From contig NZ_KL407334.1 in the NCBI RefSeq assembly GCF_000706625.1, positions 1,601,316 to 1,662,365 on the forward strand: 61,050 nucleotides of DNA. Direction: 5' to 3'. The position numbers and the translations under genes are program-made. The notes beneath the pieces are model-generated. The model did no database searches and had not been told where the DNA came from. It was given only the letters and a program-made list of their open reading frames with translations. Origin of the DNA: Bartonella koehlerae C-29. GTDB taxonomy: Bacteria; Pseudomonadota; Alphaproteobacteria; Rhizobiales; Rhizobiaceae. This document shows, piece by piece, positions 1-9,782 of the stretch (positions are counted from its first letter, which is position 1; each line of letters opens with the position of its first letter).

Positions 1-323
1 GCGCCTATGCGATTCTTGATCGTTTGCGCGAAGAAGGATTTCGCGCTCCTTTACAGGTGTATCGTGCACTAGAAGGGCTTCTTCAATTAAAGTGTATTCA
101 CCGCCTTGAAAGTGCAAATGCTTTTATGGCCTGCTTATACCCTGAAAATTGTCAATATGAACTAACGACTTTCACAATTTGTGATAACTGTGGTACAGTA
201 AACGAAGTACAGAGCCCACTCATGACATATGGTGTTAGACAAATGACACAAGAAATTGGTTTTCACGCCAACAAGAGTACTATAGAAGTGCGAGGTGTCT
301 GCGAAAAATGTATGGCGAAATAA
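1..323 (+). CDS. zur: Zur/Fur-family metal-responsive transcriptional repressor, 5' end outside window
   Basis: The reading frame is open from the first base and ends at 323, so only the C-terminal ~106 residues are present. The text AYAILDRLREEGFRAPLQVY matches the end of the winged-helix domain of the Fur superfamily, where 'R-A-P-x-x-V-Y-R-A-L' is the recognition helix. HRLES-NAF-AC follows, as usual in Zur proteins. Two cysteine pairs, CDNCG and CEKC, would form the structural zinc site of the dimerisation domain. Zur proteins bind zinc and repress zinc-uptake genes; Fur or Mur would be the alternatives, but the HRLESxNAF segment favours Zur. The next gene begins 163 bp downstream and is probably a separate unit. 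The Fur-superfamily call is firm; the Zur subtype is inference. Confidence 0.82.
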   Translation, partial: AYAILDRLREEGFRAPLQVYRALEGLLQLKCIHRLESANAFMACLYPENCQYELTTFTICDNCGTVNEVQSPLMTYGVRQMTQEIGFHANKSTIEVRGVCEKCMAK

Positions 324-486
324 TTTGTCTGCATTTGCAAGTTCGTATTGAGTATTATGTCATTTTTATAATATCATGGTGGTTTAATTTATTGTTATTT
401 GAAAAGATCATAGTATTTTCTAGTGGCCTGGTGATTTATTTTATTTGCTTACACATTAAATTTCTTGAATTGAAAGTATAAAATCT

Positions 487-1593
487 ATGTCCACGTCGGA
501 AACAGCTCTTCCCCCAAATATGTATTTAAAAAAAATAAAACAGATAAAAATAATCCGTCTTCTCCTCATTCTTCTTGCACTTTTTATGCTCTGGTTTGGC
601 TATCAGTGGATAACACATTGGCGTTATATTCTCTCCACCGAAGATGCCTATGTGCAAGGAGATATTGCTGCCATTGCTTCTAAATTAAACGGATATATTA
701 AGAAAATTGCTATTAAAGCCAATCAAGTTGTCAAAAAAGACGATATTTTATTCTGTTTAGACAATGGTGATTACCAAATAGCTTTAGATCAGACAGAATC
801 TCGTCTCAACACTCAACAAAAAACTCTTCTACGCATTGATGCGCAAATTGTAGCGGCTCACAGTGCTTTAGATGATGCACAAGCACAAAAAGCGGCCGCT
901 TCAGCCATAGCAACCAATGCACAACTAACCTTAAAACGCACCACAGAACTTAAAGCTGATCGTTATGCTCCCCAATCCGATGTTGATGACGCCCAATCAG
1001 CTTATGAACAAGCCATTGCTAATGTGAACCGTGCAGATGCGCAAATAGCCGCAGCGCGCGCGAACATCCAAGTCCTAGAAGCACAACGCAATGAAACAGA
1101 AAGTCAAACAAAGAGCTTAGAACTCACACGTGATAAAGCAAAACGTGATCTTGATTCAACCATTATACGGGCTCCATTCGATGGAGTTATCGGAAATTTA
1201 ACAGCGAAAACTGGGGATTTTGTTGTAAATGGTCAACGCCTTGCGGCACTCGTCCCTATACAGGAACTTTATATTGAAGCCAACTATAAAGAAACACAGT
1301 TGCAAAATATTTATGCTGGACAAACGGCTTATATTACTTTTGATGCCTTCAAAAAAGATGTTTTTACAGGGACAGTACTTTCTATTGCACCGGCAACAGG
1401 AGCTGTTTTTTCTCTCCTACCACCACAAAATGCCACTGGCAATTTTACTAAAATTGTCCAACGCATCCCAGTACGTATCTCTATTCCAAAAGAAGCATTA
1501 AAAAATGAGCGTATCCGAGCGGGAATGAGCGTTTCAGTACAAATTGACACACGTATAAAATTGCCCCCCCCTTATAATTCAAAAGAAAAATGA
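487..1593 (+). CDS. emrA: HlyD/EmrA-type membrane fusion protein of a multidrug efflux pump
   Basis: A 368-residue periplasmic adaptor. One N-terminal membrane anchor (about residues 23-43, hydrophobic IIRLLLILLALFMLWFG) is followed by the barrel-sandwich half-motif 'DAYVQGDIAAIASKLNGYI'. A long Ala/Gln-rich helical hairpin spans about 100-220, and the second lipoyl half-motif 'IIRAPFDGVIGNL' lies near 225. Length and order match EmrA. EmrA-type proteins link an inner-membrane MFS pump to an outer-membrane channel and export hydrophobic toxicants. The pump gene starts 8 bp after the stop, so the two form an operon. No TolC-type gene lies in the window. Substrate cannot be read from sequence. 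Confidence 0.92.
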   Translation: MSTSETALPPNMYLKKIKQIKIIRLLLILLALFMLWFGYQWITHWRYILSTEDAYVQGDIAAIASKLNGYIKKIAIKANQVVKKDDILFCLDNGDYQIALDQTESRLNTQQKTLLRIDAQIVAAHSALDDAQAQKAAASAIATNAQLTLKRTTELKADRYAPQSDVDDAQSAYEQAIANVNRADAQIAAARANIQVLEAQRNETESQTKSLELTRDKAKRDLDSTIIRAPFDGVIGNLTAKTGDFVVNGQRLAALVPIQELYIEANYKETQLQNIYAGQTAYITFDAFKKDVFTGTVLSIAPATGAVFSLLPPQNATGNFTKIVQRIPVRISIPKEALKNERIRAGMSVSVQIDTRIKLPPPYNSKEK

Positions 1594-1600
1594 TCTGTCC

Positions 1601-3172
1601 ATGACATCTACTATACCAGAAGTTGACCATTCTCAAAAACACGTGGGAATCCGTGAAATGGTAGTTTTTATTGCTATGGCTTTTGGTATGTTCATGGCTA
1701 TTTTGGATATCCAAATCGTTTCCTCATCTTTGGCTGAAATTCAAGCTGGTCTTTCAGCAAGTTCTGAAGAAATTTCATGGGTTCAAACCTCCTATCTCAT
1801 TGCTGAAGTCATCATGTTGCCCCTTTCTGGATTTTTGGGAAGGTTGCTTTCAACACGAATTTTCTTTAGCATTTCAGCTATCGGTTTTACTGTTACATCT
1901 ATTCTTTGTGCAACAGCGACATCTATTGAAGAGATGATTCTTTACCGAGCAATTCAGGGCTTTATCGGTGGTGGTATCATCCCCAGTGTTTTTGTCGCTT
2001 CTTATACACTTTTTCCTCCTTCAAAACGCCCCATTGTTACCCCTATCGTTGGACTGGTAGCAACATTAGCACCCACCATAGGTCCAACTGTAGGAGGCTA
2101 TCTTTGTAATATCTTATCATGGCATTGGCTCTTTCTTATTAATGTGCCCTTCGGAATAATTATCTCAATTCTCGCTTGGAAATTAATTGATTTTGATCAA
2201 GCTGACTTCTCTTTAATGGCTAAATTTGACTGGTTAGGTCTTATCTCTATGGCAACTTTTCTAGGAACTTTGGAATATATTCTAGAAGAAGGTGCACGTC
2301 ATGATTGGCTACAGGATACTCTAGTATTTAATTTTTTTATTATCATGGTTTTGTCTGCTGGCATATTCTTCTGGCGCGTTTTTACGACAAAAGAGCCAAT
2401 TGTTGATCTCTCTGCTTTTTCTAATTTTAATTTTTCAACCGCAGCAATTTTTTCTTTTATGCTTGGAATAGGTCTTTATGGACTCACCTACCTTTATCCG
2501 GTCTATTTAAGCCAAATCCGCCATTATGATGCTCTCATGATTGGCAAAACATTATTTATTTCAGGTTTTGTTATGTTTTTGACTGCTCCTCTTGCGGGTT
2601 TTCTTTCAGCACGAATTGATGCACGTCTTATGATAGCGATAGGTTTTTCTGGCTTTGCATTAGGAACCTGGTTGGCTAGTTCTATCACAGATGATTGGGA
2701 TTTTTGGGAACTCTTTTGGCCTCAAGTTCTTCGCGGTGCCTCGATTATGTTATGCATGGTGCCTATTAATGATATTGCTTTTGGATCACTCTCACAAGAA
2801 CATATGAAAAACGCTTCTGGACTTTTTAATCTTACACGTAACCTCGGTGGTGCAGTGGGACTTGCTGTTATAAGTACTCTTATGACAAAGCGCGCAGACT
2901 TCCATTATGAACGGATAGCTGAGAATATCCAACAAGGGAATACCCAAGCAACTGAAATGCTTTCAAAGCTCACTATGTACTTCAAATTTGCAACTTTTGA
3001 TTCACAGACTCTTGCACTCTTCCAATTTTTGAATATGGCTCGTACACAAGCATTGGTGATGGCGTTTAGCGATATCTTCTTTATAATAACCATCATCTTT
3101 TGCATCTTAACATTTTTAACCGTTTTTCTCCAAAAAACACCACCATCCACTGATATCCCTCCTAGTCATTAG
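1601..3172 (+). CDS. emrB: EmrB/QacA (DHA2) family MFS drug:H+ antiporter
   Basis: A 523-residue, very hydrophobic protein with about 14 predicted membrane segments, the size and topology of the DHA2 family. Recognisable family motifs are 'AILDIQIVSSSLAEIQ' in TM1, 'SWVQTSYLIAEVIMLPLSGFL' nearby, the Gly-rich 'GFIGGGIIPS', and motif C 'GPTVGGYL' in TM5. It would use the proton gradient to expel drugs or host-derived amphiphiles through the EmrA adaptor encoded 8 bp upstream. The start ATG follows the emrA stop closely, giving translational coupling. The 1.2 kb downstream holds no gene, so this is the end of the operon. Confidence 0.93.
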   Translation: MTSTIPEVDHSQKHVGIREMVVFIAMAFGMFMAILDIQIVSSSLAEIQAGLSASSEEISWVQTSYLIAEVIMLPLSGFLGRLLSTRIFFSISAIGFTVTSILCATATSIEEMILYRAIQGFIGGGIIPSVFVASYTLFPPSKRPIVTPIVGLVATLAPTIGPTVGGYLCNILSWHWLFLINVPFGIIISILAWKLIDFDQADFSLMAKFDWLGLISMATFLGTLEYILEEGARHDWLQDTLVFNFFIIMVLSAGIFFWRVFTTKEPIVDLSAFSNFNFSTAAIFSFMLGIGLYGLTYLYPVYLSQIRHYDALMIGKTLFISGFVMFLTAPLAGFLSARIDARLMIAIGFSGFALGTWLASSITDDWDFWELFWPQVLRGASIMLCMVPINDIAFGSLSQEHMKNASGLFNLTRNLGGAVGLAVISTLMTKRADFHYERIAENIQQGNTQATEMLSKLTMYFKFATFDSQTLALFQFLNMARTQALVMAFSDIFFIITIIFCILTFLTVFLQKTPPSTDIPPSH

Positions 3173-4351
3173 GTTATGATTTAAAGCCAAAGAAACATGA
3201 AACATAAGTCAGAAATACTATAAAAGAAAAAGCTTTTTTATCTAATGCCTAAGAAATACCTAAAGCTTTTGAATTTATTAAAGAAGCTTTCGATAAAGTG
3301 ATGTTTTTATTCTTTATAAAAATGTTCATTATTGTCGTATGATCTTTTCGTCATTGCGCAGAAAGGAATAAGAGAAATGCAGTCTTAATTTCTTTAAGCG
3401 TTTTCTTTGTGCCTACAAATATAACTTTTATCAGCAATAATTTGTGTATTTTCATTCCCCCATCAAGATGCTAAGTAATGTGAATAAGAGTATTCCAGCC
3501 TCTGGAGTGAAGAGAAAACATAAATTTGATTCCTACACATACTCCAATATGACTCTTCGACATTAAATCTTGGCTTATTTTTGCCAAAATCTCCCTCTCA
3601 TTCCTGGCCGTATCTATAGTCTGCCGCACAATCTATAGCTTCCAGCATAATTCATGGGTTCGCATCACAGAGATAAGCGTAGAAGGTCACAATGATCCTT
3701 ACAGGTGCACAATCACACTCCTTGGCAAGCTCTTCTAAAACTTGATACCAATGGCCTTTATTCACAACTTTTATGAATGAATGTTACAGAATTGCCTAAG
3801 AGCAATAAAACTCTCACCATTAAGTCGCCATTTAAAATAACATAAATTTTTTCAAAAAAAATGACGAGTAAGATTTTAATCCTCTCACACATTGAAGAAA
3901 CTTTCCTCTCCACAAACGGCCAATCTTTACACTTAAGAGCATATTTCTTCCTAGTAAAACGCCTGCTCTTTTACTAATAGAACATTACCAATCGGGCTTT
4001 TTCTCTCTATCAACACATATATCCTGTAAAAATATTTACATGCTTAAAATCTTATACTGAACGATTATTACAAATTACATCTTACTAAACATAAAACGTA
4101 AGTACACTTCCAATGATTATCCATCACAAATTTTGTTCAAAGCCATTTTAGAACTATGCAAAATCTTCTTATATTACCCATTTATCAACAAAAATTACTA
4201 AAGAAGATAAAGTTTACAGCAAAGAGAAACCATACTCTGAAATAAAATTATCTCAAACTTTGCGCCTGAAAAAATAATAAACCACCAACACAATAAACAC
4301 CTAAACTTCCCACAGAAAGTATCGCAGAAAAAAATTAAATGAATAGATTCT
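3173..4351. other. 1.2-kb gene-free, AT-rich decayed stretch
   Basis: No reading frame here looks like a real protein. On the minus strand around 3400-3760, short stretches in shifting frames look like former coding sequence, for example a frame reading ELAKECDCAPVRIIVTFYAYL, broken by several stops. I could not assign a family. No convincing terminator for emrB is visible. Confidence 0.5.
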
Positions 4352-4936
4352 TTAAGCGACTTTATGGTGCTGAAAAGAATTCCAATCCTCTAACTCTCCG
4401 CTTGGGGTCAAAATACCATGACACGAAGTGAGATAATGAGGAATCAATTCTAGCGCTTGAAAACGATGTTTTTCATAAGGACCAGGCATTGCTAAATTTT
4501 TTGTGAGTCTGTGTGAAAAACCAAAACGCTGATAAAATGCACAATCACCAACAAGAAAAATAGCACCATAACCCATTTTTTTTGCTGTTGCAATCGCATG
4601 CCGCATAAGAACAGATCCTATGCCGATACCAGAGCATTCCGCTGAAACAGCCAGAGGTCCCAAAAGTAAAGCATGCTGTATTTCATTTTGCCCTTTATTA
4701 AATTGCACATGCCAAAGACGCACACTGCCCACAAGTTCTCCAAATACATTTTTGACGACAAAGGAAAGTCCACAGGCAGCCAACCGGCCACGACGTAAAA
4801 CCTCTGACGATTTACGCTTATGCCCCTTTCCTAGAGTCAGATTAAGTAAGTGTTCCCGATAAGGTTTATCGGATTCCTGCTCCGATGCGAGTGTAAAAAA
4901 TGCACCATCTTTTGTCTGAAAATAAATCATATTCAT
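4352..4936 (-). CDS. GNAT-family N-acetyltransferase (YhbS-like)
   Basis: About 194 residues. The acetyl-CoA pyrophosphate loop is visible as 'SGIGIGSVLMRHAIATAKK' (Q/RxxGxG/A-like motif A), followed by 'GYGAIFLVGDCAFYQRFGF', the motif B signature of YhbS-type GNAT enzymes. 'LLGPLAVSAECSGIGIG' precedes it as in that group. I prefer the ATG at 4936, which sits about 12 nt behind a strong AGGGGG Shine-Dalgarno, over two upstream GTG codons; an ATG six bases further in is also possible. The acceptor is unknown. It lies 49 bp downstream of the ornithine decarboxylase gene on the same strand, so it may be cotranscribed. An acetylated polyamine or amino-acid substrate is a guess from context only. 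Confidence 0.85.
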   Translation of the reverse strand: MNMIYFQTKDGAFFTLASEQESDKPYREHLLNLTLGKGHKRKSSEVLRRGRLAACGLSFVVKNVFGELVGSVRLWHVQFNKGQNEIQHALLLGPLAVSAECSGIGIGSVLMRHAIATAKKMGYGAIFLVGDCAFYQRFGFSHRLTKNLAMPGPYEKHRFQALELIPHYLTSCHGILTPSGELEDWNSFQHHKVA

Positions 4937-4984
4937 GTTTATCACCACCCCCTATAACTCTCGACCATCTCATAAAAGAAAAAT

Positions 4985-6118
4985 TCAAATCACGTAGAAT
5001 GGCAAAGGCTCAAAACCATTAAATGCAACAGATGCGTAAGTCGCCGTATAAGCACCAGTTCCATGAATTAACAACTCATCTCCTACTGTGAGGGATAAAG
5101 GCAACAGATAAGGTGTTTTTTCATAGAGAACATCCGCCGAATCACAGGTTGGTCCTGCTAAAATACAAGGCTCCATTGCCTTATCATCATGAGGTGTCTC
5201 AATGGGATAGCGAATAGCTTCATCCATAGTCTCGGTAAGACCGTTAAATTTCCCAACATCTAGATAAACCCATCGGACATTATCATTGTCTGCTTTTTTG
5301 GATATAAGAACAACCTCTGTACGAATAACACCAGCGTTGCCAACCATCCCGCGCCCTGGCTCAATGATCGTTTCAGGAATACGATTGCCAAAATATTTTT
5401 TTAATGAATCAAAGACAACTGTGCCATAAGCTTGTGTTGTAGGAACATCTTCCAAATAACGGGTTGGAAAACCACCCCCCATATTAACTAATTTTAACGA
5501 AATTCCTTCATGCTCCAAGTTTCGAAAAACCGTAGCTGCATCTGACAAAGCGCGATCCCACGCGTCAAGATCTGTCTGCTGAGACCCAACATGAAAAGAA
5601 ACACCATACGCTTGCAAACCCAATTGATGTGCGCGACGCAATACATCAACCGCCATAGCAGGAACACAACCAAACTTACGTGACAATGGCCACTCTGCAC
5701 CCCTTCCATCCGTAAGAACTCGACAAAACACGCGAACTCCTGGAGCAGCCCGAGCAATCTTTTCCACTTCTTCAATACAATCAACCGCATAAAGCGAAAT
5801 ACCCAAGGCATATGCCCGTGCAATATCACGCTCTTTTTTAATAGTATTACCAAAAGAAATACGATCAGAGGTTGCTCCTGCTTTTAAAGCCATTTCAATT
5901 TCCGCAATAGAAGCAGCATCAAAAGAAGATCCTAAAGAAACAAGCAAACTTAAAATTTCAGGAGCTGGATTCGCCTTTATCGCATAAAAGATACGGGACT
6001 GCGGAAGAGCTTTTTCAAAATTTAAATAATTTTCACGAACAACATCAAGGTCAACAATTAAGCAGGGACCTTCAGAAAGATGTTTTGCAAGAAAATCGCG
6101 AATACGTTGCGTCGCCAT
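4985..6118 (-). CDS. odc: Ornithine/lysine decarboxylase, PLP fold type III
   Basis: A 377-residue eukaryotic-type (alanine-racemase-fold) decarboxylase. PLP would form a Schiff base with Lys48 in 'FYAIKANPAP'. 'EPGRGMVGNAG' is the phosphate-binding region, and Cys325 in 'GPTCDSADVL' is the catalytic cysteine contributed across the dimer. The size and the short C-terminus fit the alphaproteobacterial ornithine or dual lysine/ornithine decarboxylases that make putrescine for polyamines. A Shine-Dalgarno GGGAG lies 9 nt before the ATG. A promoter about 430 nt upstream leaves room for the speF-type leader RNA, so expression is probably leader-controlled. Ornithine versus lysine preference cannot be settled here. 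Confidence 0.93.
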   Translation of the reverse strand: MATQRIRDFLAKHLSEGPCLIVDLDVVRENYLNFEKALPQSRIFYAIKANPAPEILSLLVSLGSSFDAASIAEIEMALKAGATSDRISFGNTIKKERDIARAYALGISLYAVDCIEEVEKIARAAPGVRVFCRVLTDGRGAEWPLSRKFGCVPAMAVDVLRRAHQLGLQAYGVSFHVGSQQTDLDAWDRALSDAATVFRNLEHEGISLKLVNMGGGFPTRYLEDVPTTQAYGTVVFDSLKKYFGNRIPETIIEPGRGMVGNAGVIRTEVVLISKKADNDNVRWVYLDVGKFNGLTETMDEAIRYPIETPHDDKAMEPCILAGPTCDSADVLYEKTPYLLPLSLTVGDELLIHGTGAYTATYASVAFNGFEPLPFYVI

Positions 6119-6546
6119 TTGTCAATTCTCCCAGGGGATAAACCCACCCACGCTACGGTTGGACAGCACAAAGCTGCTATAGCCAAAGGACAAAACACAC
6201 AAAAACGCCCCACATCCCGATTCCTTAAATAACCAGGAAGAAAGCAGCATTGTATGCAGCGAAAAAACAGCGCGAAAACCGCGTTGTTCTACTTTATTCT
6301 GCCTTTTTGATTGGAGTTGAGAAAACCACTTCCGCACTGAAGGCAATGAGGTGTGCCTCTATAGTTATCCCAGCATTTGGACAGCTGGAAGACACCAGAA
6401 AGGCCCGCACCGTCGTTGCTTCAAGATGTCCTCATTCTTTCGGTTGGCCGTAAGAACGACTGGAGCGGTTAGTTCCAGGTACCGTACCGGTTAATCTCAC
6501 CATTTGAGAACCAGCGGACACCCACAGGCACGTGCGACTTTGGGCA
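6119..6546 (-). ncRNA. Probable speF leader RNA (cis-regulatory 5' UTR of the decarboxylase gene)
   Basis: The ~430 nt between a good promoter and the decarboxylase ATG are clearly richer in G+C than the flanks and rich in short inverted repeats, for example GGTACGGTACC near 6475-6490, and CCAGCTGTCC and CTGGGATAAC around 6370-6385. A conserved RNA called the speF motif is known from alphaproteobacteria directly upstream of ornithine-decarboxylase genes and has this size. Position, length and composition fit; I did not fold it. A same-strand frame of ~74 codons (6122-6346) overlaps the leader, but its composition does not look like a protein. Confidence 0.68.
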
Positions 6547-6552
6547 AGGATC

Positions 6553-6581
6553 CATATAGAACGAATTCTGATTCATTTCAA
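6553..6581 (-). promoter_or_regulatory. Sigma-70-type promoter of odc and its leader
   Basis: Reading the minus strand: -35 TTGAAA (6576-6581), a 17-nt spacer, and -10 TATATG (6553-6558). The start point would fall near 6546, giving the long leader described above. Confidence 0.55.
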
Positions 6582-6832
6582 TCATTTTTTAAATTTTAAA
6601 TGTTTTTTAATCTTTAAAGAAAAATTGATGTAAAAAAGCAACAGCTCTCTCAAACAAATAAGTCACATATCCCCTTTAATAGAAATCGCAACTTTCACAA
6701 AAAAAACATATCATTGTAATACAAATGCATAATCTTTTCTTTAAAAAAATCTCTTTACTTGGCTTCTTAATCCCCTCTGTCTACAATCATTCATGAAAGG
6801 TATAACGCTACAAAAAATTGATTTATAAAGAC

Positions 6833-7560
6833 AATTTATTGTTTTGCAACTTGAATGAGAACATCAAATATCGTAAGATTCTCTCCTCTCAAACCCTCTC
6901 ATAGTAAATAACTCAAATTCATTCGCTTGCACATCACAAGCGGGATTGGCGTGTAGGTGCACACTCTTCAAGAAAGGAGTAAAAATGTTCCTTATAACCC
7001 GTCTCAATACAAAAGCTGGCAAAGAGAATGACGGAGCTGGCGTGCACCTTCATAAACGTAAAGAGGGTAGTGTACAATAGTTTTTATGGTATACCTTGTC
7101 ACAGGCGCCATCGTGAAAGAGGCTTTTATGCACTGACAGATATCTCTTTAAAACAAGCGCGTGAATGTGCAACAACAGTGGCATTCCGTTTTGCATGATG
7201 GGTGTGACTGCATGATCCTATTAAGAAAGGTGAGAAACAAAAGCGTGAGACACTGCGCAATCTCCATTATTTAAAAGACATTGCTCCTAGATACTTTTAA
7301 AAGCCGTAAAACCAAATTAACAGAAGATAGTAAGGTTGGAAACTGATTTCTATATTTACAACTTCATATTCTCCCCCAATTAGGCTGTTTTCTTGTTTCA
7401 GAGATTACACAAACAGATATACACAATATTCTTGCCCCCACCTGCATAAAAAAGCTGCAACAGCAGACCAAGCACTTATCCATCTTAATATTTGTTGCAA
7501 ACATGCAGCTGCATTAGAATTGGATGTTGATTTACAAGCAAGAGCCACAGAAAACACCAT
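6833..7560 (+). pseudogene. Integrase relic A: leader plus N-terminal and central part of a P4-type tyrosine integrase
   Basis: The first ~130 bp are a leader found five times in the window ('ATCGTAAGATTCTCTCCTCT', then a CACATCACAAGCGGGAT block and AGAAAGGAGTAAAAATG). The start ATG is at 6984. In changing frames the following DNA encodes pieces of an Arm-DNA-binding (DUF4102-like) integrase domain: 'DGAGVHLHKRKEGS', then 'LFKTSA', 'LRNLHYLKDI'. From ~7330 it matches the core-binding region of the fuller relic B ('ISIFTTS', 'CLFSCF', 'LDVDLQ'). Several frameshifts and stops make it non-functional. The catalytic C-terminal half is missing. Confidence 0.75.
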
Positions 7561-7935
7561 CTCTATGTTTATGAAATCATATGCCATGGCCATCAATGTC
7601 TTTATCATCCCCTTTACCAATTCTTGCATTTAAACAGTTTATCAATCGGCCTGTCGTATTCATTCCAAAACTGCTTTTCAAAGTCATATACTCTTCCATT
7701 GAGCTGTCTCCTCAATTGAAACATCATAAAGCAATTTTTACTGATTAAAAATTAAAAACTGAAACAACCAAAGACTATACAATCAGAGATATCTCATTCA
7801 AAATGTATAGCTCTAATTTCCGGGTGATAGCCAATCTTATAAAATTCTTGTCTACTCAAAACGAAAATTCTTTTCTTGAAATAACCAAAAAAAGCAAAAG
7901 CCTTAAACACCAAAGTACGATAGCTTGTATCACTC
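7561..7935. other. Gene-free stretch
   Basis: Between integrase relic A and the 3' end of trhO. No coding sequence, repeat or hairpin that I can support. Confidence 0.4.
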
Positions 7936-8844
7936 TTAATGAGAATGCATTGCACGCAATTTTGATAATTGGAACTGCCTATGACGTTCGCGAAATCGTT
8001 CCCTATCATCTTCACTGCGCATATTATAACAAGCATTACACGAAACACCTTCTTCATAATGAGGCGATAATTTGCTTTCAGCATTAAGAGGAAAACGACA
8101 CGCACGACATAATTCGCGCCCACATTCTTCAAGACCATGTTTAACAGAGACACGCTCATCAAAAACGAAACACTCACCCCACCACAGACTCTCTTCTTTT
8201 GGAATTGTTTCCAAATATTTAAGAATCCCACCTTTTAAATGGTAAACCTGTTCATAACCAAGTTTACGAATATAAGCTGTTGATTTTTCACACCGAATAC
8301 CGCCCGTACAAAACATAGCAATTTTCTTTTTCTTTTTTAAATCAGCTTCATGCTTAAGCACCCATGCGGGAAATTCACGAAATGTTTTGATCTGTGGATC
8401 AACCGCTCCTTGAAAGCTGCCAATTGCATATTCATAATCGTTACGCGTATCAATGAGAAGTGTTTCTTCATCTTGAATAAAGGCATTCCAATCTTTAGGG
8501 TCGACATAAGTACCAACAACTTTTAACGGATTAATACCCTCAACGCCCATTGTTACAATTTCTTTTTTCAATCGTACTTTCATACGATGAAAAGGCATCT
8601 TCGATGCCCATGAATATTTAATCTCAGGCGTTCGAAATGTTGATTCAGCAGTAATAAAATTCACTAATGTTTCAATAGCAACACAAGATCCCGCAACAGT
8701 TCCATTAATTCCCTCTTGTGCCAAAAGGAGAGTACCTTTGATATCCTTTGCCTGACATAAATTCAGCAAAGGTTTTTGTAATTGACGATAATGCTTCAAA
8801 TCTGCAAAGCAATAAAGAGCAGCAACTTTAAAATTCTTTTCCAT
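7936..8844 (-). CDS. trhO: tRNA uridine(34) hydroxylase, rhodanese-domain protein (TrhO/YceA)
   Basis: A 302-residue protein of the UPF0176/YceA family. The N-terminal domain starts '[12 protein letters not shown]' and contains '[14 protein letters not shown]', diagnostic for the family. The rhodanese domain follows, with '[19 protein letters not shown]' and the active-site loop '[12 protein letters not shown]' (reactive Cys near residue 179). The C-terminal part has the cysteine pairs CRAC and CNAC, a likely zinc ribbon. TrhO hydroxylates U34 of some tRNAs to form ho5U, which helps decoding of wobble codons. The gene stands alone between relics on both sides, so its retention suggests selection. 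Confidence 0.93.
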   Translation of the reverse strand: MEKNFKVAALYCFADLKHYRQLQKPLLNLCQAKDIKGTLLLAQEGINGTVAGSCVAIETLVNFITAESTFRTPEIKYSWASKMPFHRMKVRLKKEIVTMGVEGINPLKVVGTYVDPKDWNAFIQDEETLLIDTRNDYEYAIGSFQGAVDPQIKTFREFPAWVLKHEADLKKKKKIAMFCTGGIRCEKSTAYIRKLGYEQVYHLKGGILKYLETIPKEESLWWGECFVFDERVSVKHGLEECGRELCRACRFPLNAESKLSPHYEEGVSCNACYNMRSEDDRERFRERHRQFQLSKLRAMHSH

Positions 8845-8950
8845 AGTTTTGGCATAACGCGGGTTTCATATAATTTCAAGATCTATTCATTTACTCTTTA
8901 AGATATTGTACTTAATCAACACCATCATTTTTTGGAGAAAGAACACCATA

Positions 8951-9599
8951 TGCCAAAAAATAGAGAAGCTTTTATCACTGCTCCAGAAACAAGCTATTAT
9001 ATCTGCTTTGCACATTGATACTCTACACAATGCCGTGCCTTTAGCGCTTACCTTTTAAAGGAGAATTGAAAACAATTGAAGTTACATTGCAAACAGAAAA
9101 TGCACTCGACGCAATTAAAGCCATTACACAATAGGTACTCGAATCAACTGTTGGAGCAGGAACAATTTTGAGCACCCTGCATTATGAACAAACAGAACAT
9201 GCAAGAGCAAAATTTATCGTAAACCCTCGCTTCTCAAACAAATTGATCGATTGTGTAAAAACAGTGCTCCCTTTCTCGAGGACCGTTACACCAAGTAACT
9301 TAATGAAAGCACTGGACAAAGGCTATTTATATCTTAAATTTTTCCAGCTGAAACGGCAGGGAGTACTGCCTTTGTACCAGCTTTAGCCGCTCTCTTCTTT
9401 AAAATCCGATTTCACCCAACAGCGGCATAACACAAAAAAATGCTGCTCAATGGTTCCAGTTTTCTAATGTTTTCTGTATTGGTGGTTCTTGGATAGCTCT
9501 TAGAAATCTTATCACAGAGAAGAATTGTAATGTGATTAGCGAATTAGCACAAACTGCAGTACAACTCTCCTCTTATCCTACAAAAGCGTGTCCCATAAT
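8951..9599 (+). pseudogene. eda: Decayed KDPG aldolase gene (2-dehydro-3-deoxyphosphogluconate aldolase)
   Basis: Three frames must be joined to recover the product: 'MPKNREAF', 'DTLHNAVPLALTLLKGELK', 'TIEVTLQTENALDAIKAIT', 'VGAGTILSTLHYEQTEHA', 'AKFIVNPRFSNKLIDCVKT', 'TVTPSNLMKALDKGYLYLKF', 'SNVFCIGGSWIA', and a tail 'VISELAQTAVQLSSYPTKA'. The order, the VGAGTIL motif and the KFFPAE-like substrate-Lys segment (here KFFQLK) match Eda of the Entner-Doudoroff pathway. Stops and frameshifts occur at about 9019, 9055, 9132, 9280 and 9345. The end overlaps the duplicated end of the convergent fpr gene. Confidence 0.8.
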
Positions 9600-9760
9600 A
9601 TAAGGTGCCGATGCATTATCGGAACCTTCAACAAGACCAAAGGCTTCACACACTCTCGTACAATATCCCATATTGCCATAGAACCACAAATCACCATAAG
9701 GTCTTCATCAGCATCAATCTTCAACAAACCAGTCATTTCAAAAAAAGCACCGCTCCCCAG
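9571..9760. repeat. Upstream copy of a ~190-bp tandem duplication of the eda/fpr 3' junction
   Basis: This segment aligns with 9783-9972 at a constant offset of 212 bp, starting TCTTATCCTACAAAAGCG here and TCTTACCCTACAAAAGCG there. It contains the end of eda (plus strand) and a degenerate copy of the last ~60 codons of fpr (minus strand), for example 'FNKTKGFTHS' seen antisense. The working fpr gene uses the downstream copy. Confidence 0.85.
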
Positions 9761-9782
9761 AAAAGCAACAGCACAACACCTC

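Noticed and set aside
6122-6346. 74-codon minus-strand frame ending next to the decarboxylase start, considered as a leader peptide
   Set aside because: Its Cys/Ser/Phe-rich text lacks a ribosome site and the region is better explained as structured leader RNA; a leader-peptide role cannot be excluded but has no direct support.
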